Position numbers and translations under genes: made by a program. 9,626 nt of DNA from positions 1 through 9,626 of the forward strand of contig JAEDOB010000066.1 of the NCBI GenBank assembly GCA_016302225.1, in the 5' to 3' direction. Shown here one piece after another: positions 5,725 to 9,626 of this stretch. Positions within the stretch are counted from its first letter, which is position 1. Every line of letters starts with the position of its first letter. The notes beneath the pieces are model-generated. The model saw only the letters and a program-made list of their open reading frames with translations. It was not told where the DNA came from and ran no database searches. The DNA comes from Oscillospiraceae bacterium (GTDB lineage Bacteria; Bacillota; Clostridia; Oscillospirales; Ruminococcaceae).

Positions 5725-5756
5725 AAATTTACGCAGAAGCTGTCGGCTTTTTTATT
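5708..5756 (+). terminator. Intrinsic terminator of the fluoride riboswitch
   Basis: The arms 5708-5724 and 5732-5748 form a 17-position stem with two G-U wobbles, one A-C mismatch and a 7-nt loop (AAATTTA), followed by TTTTTTATT. The left arm contains the conserved 3' part of the aptamer (GCCGATGACTTCTGCG). Aptamer and terminator therefore compete for the same bases, which explains how ligand binding permits read-through. It lies directly before the ribosome binding site of the antiporter gene. Confidence 0.93.
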
Positions 5757-5768
5757 GGAGGGGTATTT

Positions 5769-6956
5769 ATGATAGCAAGCATTGGAATAATACTAATGTC
5801 GGGGCTGATACTCGGCAAAATAACGGGCAAGCTGAAGCTGCCGCCGCTTCTGGGAATGATAGCTGCGGGAATGATAATAGGTCCGTACTGCCTGAACCTT
5901 ATCGACCATGTGACCTTGACCATCTCGGCGGACATACGGAAAATCGCACTGGTAATAATCCTTGCAAAGGCGGGGCTGACGCTGAATGCAGCCGACCTGA
6001 AAAGGGTGGGGCGTCCCGCTGTGCTCATGTGCTTTCTGCCCGCACTTTTTGAGATAGGCGGATTTATGCTGCTTGCACCGGGATTTCTCGGACTGTCCCT
6101 GCCCGAAGCGGCACTACTCGGTTCGGTAATTGCAGCGGTTTCGCCTGCGGTTGTCGTTCCGAGAATGACAAAGCTTATTGAGGACGGCTGCGGCACGGAG
6201 AAGGGTATTCCGCAGCTTATCCTTGCGGGTGCGGCGGCGGACGATGTGTTCGTTATCGCCGTGTTTTCCGCAGTTACGGGGCTTATGGGCAGCGGTGATT
6301 TTTCCGCTGCGGGAATTGCTTCTGTGCCCGTTTCCATAATTTCGGGTGCTTTGGGCGGCGTGATTTGCGGGCTGGCTTTTTCGGCATTTTTCGGGAAATT
6401 CCACTTCCGTGATTCGGAAAAGATCGTGGTATTTCTGGCAGTTTCCTTCCTGCTGACGGCTTTGGAATCGTGGCTGGACGGTATATTTGCATTTTCGGGA
6501 CTGCTTGCGGTCATGGCAATGGGCGTGACCGTTCGTGTTCGGCTGCCCTTTGCGGCTTCCCGAATGGCAGCTAAATTTTCAAAGCTGTGGACGGCTGCGG
6601 AGATACTGCTTTTTGTGCTGGTGGGAGCGGCTGTAAATCTCCCGTATGCCGCAAAGGCGGGAGCGGCGGTCATTCTCATAATACCCTGTGCACTGCTGTT
6701 CAGAATGGCGGGAGTGCTCTGCTGTCTGATAAAAACGCCCCTGAGCTTTAAGGAGCGGCTGTTCTGTATGGTGGCTTATATGCCCAAGGCGACGGTTCAG
6801 GCGGCTATCGGCGGTGTCCCGCTGGCAATGGGCTTTGGCTGCGGCGAAACGGTGCTTACGGCGGCTGTCATCTCAATACTGATTACGGCTCCTTTGGGTG
6901 CGTGGGGCATTGACAGCCTGTCACAAAAGCTTCTTAAAACAAATCAAGTAAATTAA
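5769..6956 (+). CDS. Cation:proton antiporter, CPA2-like (Na+/H+ exchanger family)
   Basis: The 395-residue, very hydrophobic protein has the Na+/H+ exchanger fold, with about 11-13 membrane helices spread over 3-390. Diagnostic elements are KLPPLLGMIAAGMIIGP (23-39), the unwound-helix motif AAVSPAVVVPRM (122-133), the AADD motif with D158-D159 and the late-helix YMPKATVQAAIGG with K340. In CPA2 proteins such as NhaA and NapA the adjacent Asp pair and a Lys in this later helix mark electrogenic exchange. That assignment is by analogy. The start is ATG 5769 with GGAGGGG at 5757-5763. The fluoride riboswitch upstream suggests that it helps the cell tolerate fluoride, either by exporting fluoride or by correcting proton and cation balance. 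Which of these, and which ion is carried, cannot be read from the sequence. No CrcB/Fluc or EriC-F gene is nearby. No terminator is seen after the stop. Confidence 0.93.
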   Translation: MIASIGIILMSGLILGKITGKLKLPPLLGMIAAGMIIGPYCLNLIDHVTLTISADIRKIALVIILAKAGLTLNAADLKRVGRPAVLMCFLPALFEIGGFMLLAPGFLGLSLPEAALLGSVIAAVSPAVVVPRMTKLIEDGCGTEKGIPQLILAGAAADDVFVIAVFSAVTGLMGSGDFSAAGIASVPVSIISGALGGVICGLAFSAFFGKFHFRDSEKIVVFLAVSFLLTALESWLDGIFAFSGLLAVMAMGVTVRVRLPFAASRMAAKFSKLWTAAEILLFVLVGAAVNLPYAAKAGAAVILIIPCALLFRMAGVLCCLIKTPLSFKERLFCMVAYMPKATVQAAIGGVPLAMGFGCGETVLTAAVISILITAPLGAWGIDSLSQKLLKTNQVN

Positions 6957-6967
6957 CGATGTGTATT

Positions 6968-6995
6968 TTCGACGTTCATAATATAGTAGTACAAT
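6968..6995 (+). promoter_or_regulatory. Possible promoter in the 6957-7191 intergenic stretch
   Basis: TTCGAC (6968-6973) and TACAAT (6990-6995) are 16 bp apart, just after the antiporter stop. A transcript would start near 7002 and cross about 190 bases without a convincing open frame before the DinB gene; the only short frame is a 10-codon one at 7014. The -35 match is weak and the region is AT-rich, so this may be chance. Confidence 0.3.
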
Positions 6996-7128
6996 AAAAA
7001 AGTCGGATATTTTATGAAGATATTGTTTAAAAAGTGCGATAATTAGTTGTCATTTACTCACAAAATTATAGGTAGACGCTTTTAATAGATGGCGTTTGTG
7101 AAAATAGTGGAAAATTTACGGGTAAGAA

Positions 7129-7169
7129 AAACAAATTTGTTTAAAATAACCATATGGTATGATACCATA
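7129..7169. promoter_or_regulatory. Two palindromes over a putative promoter (candidate operator)
   Basis: AAACAAATTTGTTT (7129-7142) is a perfect 14-bp palindrome. Ten bases later, TATGGTATGATACCATA (7153-7169) is a 17-bp perfect odd-centred palindrome. It overlaps a second palindrome, ACCATATGGT (7149-7158), so ACCAT/ATGGT half-sites occur three times. TTGTTT (7137-7142) could be a -35 box. TATGAT (7158-7163), with TG two bases before it (7155-7156), could be an extended -10, although the spacer would be only 15 bp. This layout is typical of a repressor operator overlapping a promoter for the DinB-cyclase pair. No regulator gene is adjacent in the window, so its identity is open. Confidence 0.55.
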
Positions 7170-7191
7170 AAAAGGCAATAATACATTATAT

Positions 7192-7905
7192 ATGAACGGT
7201 GGTGTTGGTTTGAAATATTTCGGAGATGATCTGTCCCCGCTCCACAAGCAGCTTTCGCTTTGTATTCGCAAATCAGACTGCTTTAATGAGGCAAAGGAGC
7301 TTTTTCTGGATATTCACGGTAAGCTGCATCTTGCTGAGGTAAGCGGCGGCGAAAACAGTGCGGTCGACAGCCTGACAGCCGATCTCAGCGAGAAGGAGTA
7401 CCATATTATGCCTACCTCGCGGGACGAAACAATTGCGTGGTCCATCTGGCATATTGCGAGAATTGAGGACCTGACTATGGGAATTCTGGCTGCAGGCGGG
7501 CGTCAGGTGTTTAACGACGAACGGAAAAGTCTGATGAAATCGCCCTTTTCCGATACGGGAAATGCTATGAGCGATGATGAGATACTGCTTTTCAGCAATA
7601 ATGTTGATTTTGAAGAGCTGCTGCGTTACAGAAGCGACGTGGGAAAGCGTACCCGTGAGATTTGGGGCGAGCTGCGTCCCGAGGATATGCGCCGCAGGGT
7701 TTCCGACAGTGGACTTGAGCGCATTTTCAAGGAGGGCGGCGTAACATCGCAGGAGAATTCTGCGTGGCTGCTGGATTTCTGGGGCGGTAAGGACGTTGCG
7801 GGGCTTATGCTTATGCCCGCAACACGGCATCAGATAGTCCATCTGAACGCCTGCTTTAAGTACAAGGAATTTATGCGGACGAAAAAGCGTTATTACAGAG
7901 ATTAA
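7192..7905 (+). CDS. DinB superfamily protein
   Basis: This is a 237-residue cytoplasmic protein of the DinB/YfiT-like four-helix-bundle superfamily. Members carry a three-histidine metal site and include thiol-dependent transferases and many proteins of unknown role. The helix SRDETIAWSIWHIARIEDLTMGIL (76-99) gives H87. The C-terminal helix MPATRHQIVHLNACFKYKEF gives H213 and H217 in the H-x3-H spacing expected for the other two ligands. An acidic middle section (about 125-165) separates them. The substrate is not evident. The start is uncertain: ATG 7192 has no good ribosome binding site (AAAGG is 17 nt away), whereas TTG 7210 (MKYFGDDLSP) has GGTGG at 7198-7202 with a 7-nt spacing. The gene lies 43 bp before the diguanylate cyclase start and is probably co-transcribed with it. 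Confidence 0.85.
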   Translation: MNGGVGLKYFGDDLSPLHKQLSLCIRKSDCFNEAKELFLDIHGKLHLAEVSGGENSAVDSLTADLSEKEYHIMPTSRDETIAWSIWHIARIEDLTMGILAAGGRQVFNDERKSLMKSPFSDTGNAMSDDEILLFSNNVDFEELLRYRSDVGKRTREIWGELRPEDMRRRVSDSGLERIFKEGGVTSQENSAWLLDFWGGKDVAGLMLMPATRHQIVHLNACFKYKEFMRTKKRYYRD

Positions 7906-7933
7906 GGATAGCGTTGACGGTATTATTTTGCAG

Positions 7934-7942
7934 AAAGGGGGG
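7934..7942 (+). promoter_or_regulatory. Ribosome binding site that sets the cyclase start at TTG 7949
   Basis: AAAGGGGGG at 7934-7942 lies 6 nt before TTG 7949, a normal distance. The longer in-frame alternative, TTG 7928, has its nearest purine-rich site (AAGGA, 7905-7909) 18 nt away. The site would also fall inside the coding region if the longer start were used. The shorter start places the first membrane helix 9 residues from the N-terminus. Confidence 0.7.
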
Positions 7943-7948
7943 ACGGTT

Positions 7949-9535
7949 TTGAAGTCTGTCAGAAACAGGTTTGCTTTGTCAACAGCTTTGATCGTGCTGT
8001 TTACTGCGGTCGTTATCGGTGGAATAAGCGTTTTGGATAAAAAGTACACCAAAAAGGAAAGCCTTGGCACTAATCTTGGGCTGGAATGCCGTGTTAAGGC
8101 TGCGGAGCTGGATAAGCTGCTTTCGGATACACAAGCTTCCGCAGAAGCCGCTGCAAAGGCTGCCGGAGAGCTTCTGGCGGCGGGCTGTAATGCAGACGAT
8201 GTCGGAAAGACCGCTGCCCTTATTGCGGAAAATACCGAGGCAACTGCGGTGTACTTTATTTCGGACAATGGCTCCTGCTTGTATTCGAGAGAGGCTGCGG
8301 CAAAGGATCTGGAGAAAAAAAGCGACATTACGCTGTCCGAATACGATAGCAAGGACGCAAAGGGGCTTGTATGGTCTGCACCACACGAAAATCCGGACAT
8401 TGGTCAGACTGTTATCAGCTGCGCCTTCCCGGTGCATAACGGTGGCAAGCGTGTGGGCATTGTCGGTGCCGATGTTGATTTTCGGAGATTTTTTGAGCGT
8501 GCCGATACCGTCCTTGACAGCGGCGGATTTGTTATGCTGGCAGATTCCGACGGAAAGCTCCTTACAGAGAGCGGTCTGACCGATGACGAGGCGGAAGTCT
8601 TTGCTTCGTCGGTTTCGGTGGGCAGACAGGCGGGAGAGCTTTTTTCCTGCAATGTTTCGGGGAAAAGCTATACATTTTGTCTGGGTGAGCTTTCGGGAAA
8701 TATGCGGCTGGTTTACGCCGTTCCCGCTAAGGAGATCTCGGCTAAGACTTCAAAACCGCTGGCTCTTTCGGGACATATACTGGTGGTCGTTATGCTTACT
8801 ATTAGCGGTGCGGTGGCTGCTGCGGTCATTACCGACAGGCATGTTATCCGTCCGCTGAGGGAGATGAACAGCGCAGTCAGAAGGATCTCCGACGGCGAGT
8901 TTGACACGGATATTGCCTGGCGTTCAAAGGACGAGTTCGGGCTTTTTGCGGACGCCTTGCGCAAGGAAAGGGACAGTTTCCGAAAGAACAGCAGTCAGAT
9001 AAACGATATTGCGTACAGAGATCCCCTGACAGGCGTCGGAAATTCTACGGCATACCGTGAAGCTGTTATGAAGCTGAATGGAAAGATAAGGAAGAGTATT
9101 CCAAAATTTACCGTTATTGTGTTTGATGTCAACAATCTGAAAAAGGTAAACGACGGCTACGGACACAATTTCGGAGATATTCTCATTACCTCCGCCAGCA
9201 AGCTTATTCGGGAAACCTTCGAGCCTAACGGCATTTATCGCATTGGCGGTGACGAATTCTGCGTTATCCTTGAGGACGATAATGCGGCGATGTACAGTGA
9301 GCTTATGAATGACTTTGCAAAGAATGTGGAGCGTTTCAATAATTCTGCGCAGGCAAGGCTGCCTGTTTCGGTGGCAAGCGGATATTCGCAGTATAATTCC
9401 GACGACGACAATTATATGAGCGTTTTCCGTCGGGCGGACAGCAATATGTACCATAATAAGGAAGAAATGAAAAAGGCTATGGGTGATGGCCTTCCCGAGA
9501 AAAGACACACGGATCTCTTTAAGCCTATTGGGTAA
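7949..9535 (+). CDS. Membrane diguanylate cyclase: Cache-like sensor, HAMP, GGDEF
   Basis: The protein makes the second messenger c-di-GMP from two GTP. Residues here are counted from the shorter TTG start (528 aa); the longer TTG at 7928 adds 7. A membrane helix at about 10-29 is followed by an extracellular sensor (30-270). The sensor has dCache-like features: VYFISDNGSCLYS, KGLVWSAPHENPDIG, GIVGADVDF and GGFVMLADSDGKLL. A second helix (about 274-294) leads to a HAMP linker (VIRPLREMNSAVRRISDGEFD). The catalytic domain starts at YRDPLTGVGN. It has FDVNNLKKVNDGYGHNFGD, with metal-binding D393, and GGDEF at 433-437. The usual RxxD inhibitory site upstream of GGDEF is absent (FEPNGIYRIGGDEF). 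The extracellular ligand is unknown. It is likely co-transcribed with the DinB gene, and a terminator follows the stop immediately. Confidence 0.94.
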   Translation: MKSVRNRFALSTALIVLFTAVVIGGISVLDKKYTKKESLGTNLGLECRVKAAELDKLLSDTQASAEAAAKAAGELLAAGCNADDVGKTAALIAENTEATAVYFISDNGSCLYSREAAAKDLEKKSDITLSEYDSKDAKGLVWSAPHENPDIGQTVISCAFPVHNGGKRVGIVGADVDFRRFFERADTVLDSGGFVMLADSDGKLLTESGLTDDEAEVFASSVSVGRQAGELFSCNVSGKSYTFCLGELSGNMRLVYAVPAKEISAKTSKPLALSGHILVVVMLTISGAVAAAVITDRHVIRPLREMNSAVRRISDGEFDTDIAWRSKDEFGLFADALRKERDSFRKNSSQINDIAYRDPLTGVGNSTAYREAVMKLNGKIRKSIPKFTVIVFDVNNLKKVNDGYGHNFGDILITSASKLIRETFEPNGIYRIGGDEFCVILEDDNAAMYSELMNDFAKNVERFNNSAQARLPVSVASGYSQYNSDDDNYMSVFRRADSNMYHNKEEMKKAMGDGLPEKRHTDLFKPIG

Positions 9536-9570
9536 ACGGCATTGCTTTGGCGGTGCCGTTTTTTTTGTTT
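9534..9570 (+). terminator. Intrinsic terminator after the diguanylate cyclase gene
   Basis: AAACGGCA (9534-9541) pairs with TGCCGTTT (9554-9561), giving an 8-bp stem with a 12-nt loop, and the transcript continues in a T-rich tract (to 9570). The stem begins within the stop codon of the cyclase gene (TAA, 9533-9535). It ends the DinB-cyclase unit. The remaining 56 bases to the window end contain no gene or element I can recognise. Confidence 0.9.
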
Positions 9571-9626
9571 TGCGGCGAGGTTGTTGAAATCGAACATTTC
9601 TTTTAAGAACCGTCCGAGTTTTAATT

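Noticed and set aside
5729..6679. Long minus-strand open frame (316 codons)
   Set aside because: It is opposite the antiporter gene. The product is low-complexity Ala/Ser/Pro/Ile with no family motifs, an antisense artefact of GC-biased third positions.
7273..8400. Long minus-strand open frame (375 codons)
   Set aside because: It lies opposite the DinB and cyclase genes, has no recognisable motif or ribosome binding site, and reads as a shadow of the + strand codon pattern.

Overview
The window looks like a chromosomal segment of an anaerobic Gram-positive bacterium of the class Clostridia, most likely a Ruminococcus-type member of the Oscillospiraceae. That assignment is inferred. It rests on strong GGAGG-type ribosome binding sites, sigma-A-type promoters, the efp / CD1247-family gene pair, a riboflavin ECF S-component behind an FMN riboswitch, and an antiporter behind a fluoride riboswitch. 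All convincing genes are on the + strand. There is no insertion sequence, phage gene, tRNA, rRNA or CRISPR array.

Region 1 (1-2775) is a tight run of genes. It holds the 3' end of an unidentified gene, a DUF1963/YwqG-like protein, a zinc-ribbon membrane protein with a toxin-like C-terminal domain, and an endonuclease IV-like TIM-barrel protein with one altered metal-ligand position. Gaps are from -11 to +20 bp, so co-transcription is likely. A perfect 14-bp hairpin at 2825-2855 separates it from the next gene.

Region 2 (2890-4604) is housekeeping. It contains type II 3-dehydroquinate dehydratase (aroQ, shikimate pathway), a clear promoter with a structured leader, elongation factor P (efp), and an acidic protein with an N-terminal CD1247-type domain and a C-terminal zinc ribbon. 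The Xaa-Pro peptidase gene that sits between aroQ and efp in Bacillus subtilis is absent.

Region 3 (4605-6956) holds two consecutive riboswitch-controlled transport genes. An FMN (RFN) riboswitch with an intrinsic terminator precedes ribU, the riboflavin-binding subunit of an ECF transporter. The ribU stop codon lies inside the -35 box of a near-consensus extended -10 promoter. That promoter drives a leader matching the fluoride (crcB) riboswitch, whose terminator hairpin overlaps the aptamer, followed by a CPA2-type cation:proton antiporter. FMN should switch off riboflavin uptake, and fluoride should switch on the antiporter.

Region 4 (6957-9626) starts with an AT-rich 235-bp intergenic stretch carrying two palindromes over a putative promoter. 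It continues with a DinB-fold protein and, 43 bp later, a membrane diguanylate cyclase (Cache-like sensor, HAMP, GGDEF) that probably starts at TTG and lacks the RxxD inhibitory site. A strong terminator ends the unit. The last 56 bases contain nothing recognisable.

The window is mostly ordinary core genome. The points most worth a second look are the fluoride riboswitch-antiporter unit, the zinc ribbon / toxin-like membrane protein, the altered endonuclease IV homologue, and the compound palindromes upstream of the DinB-cyclase pair.
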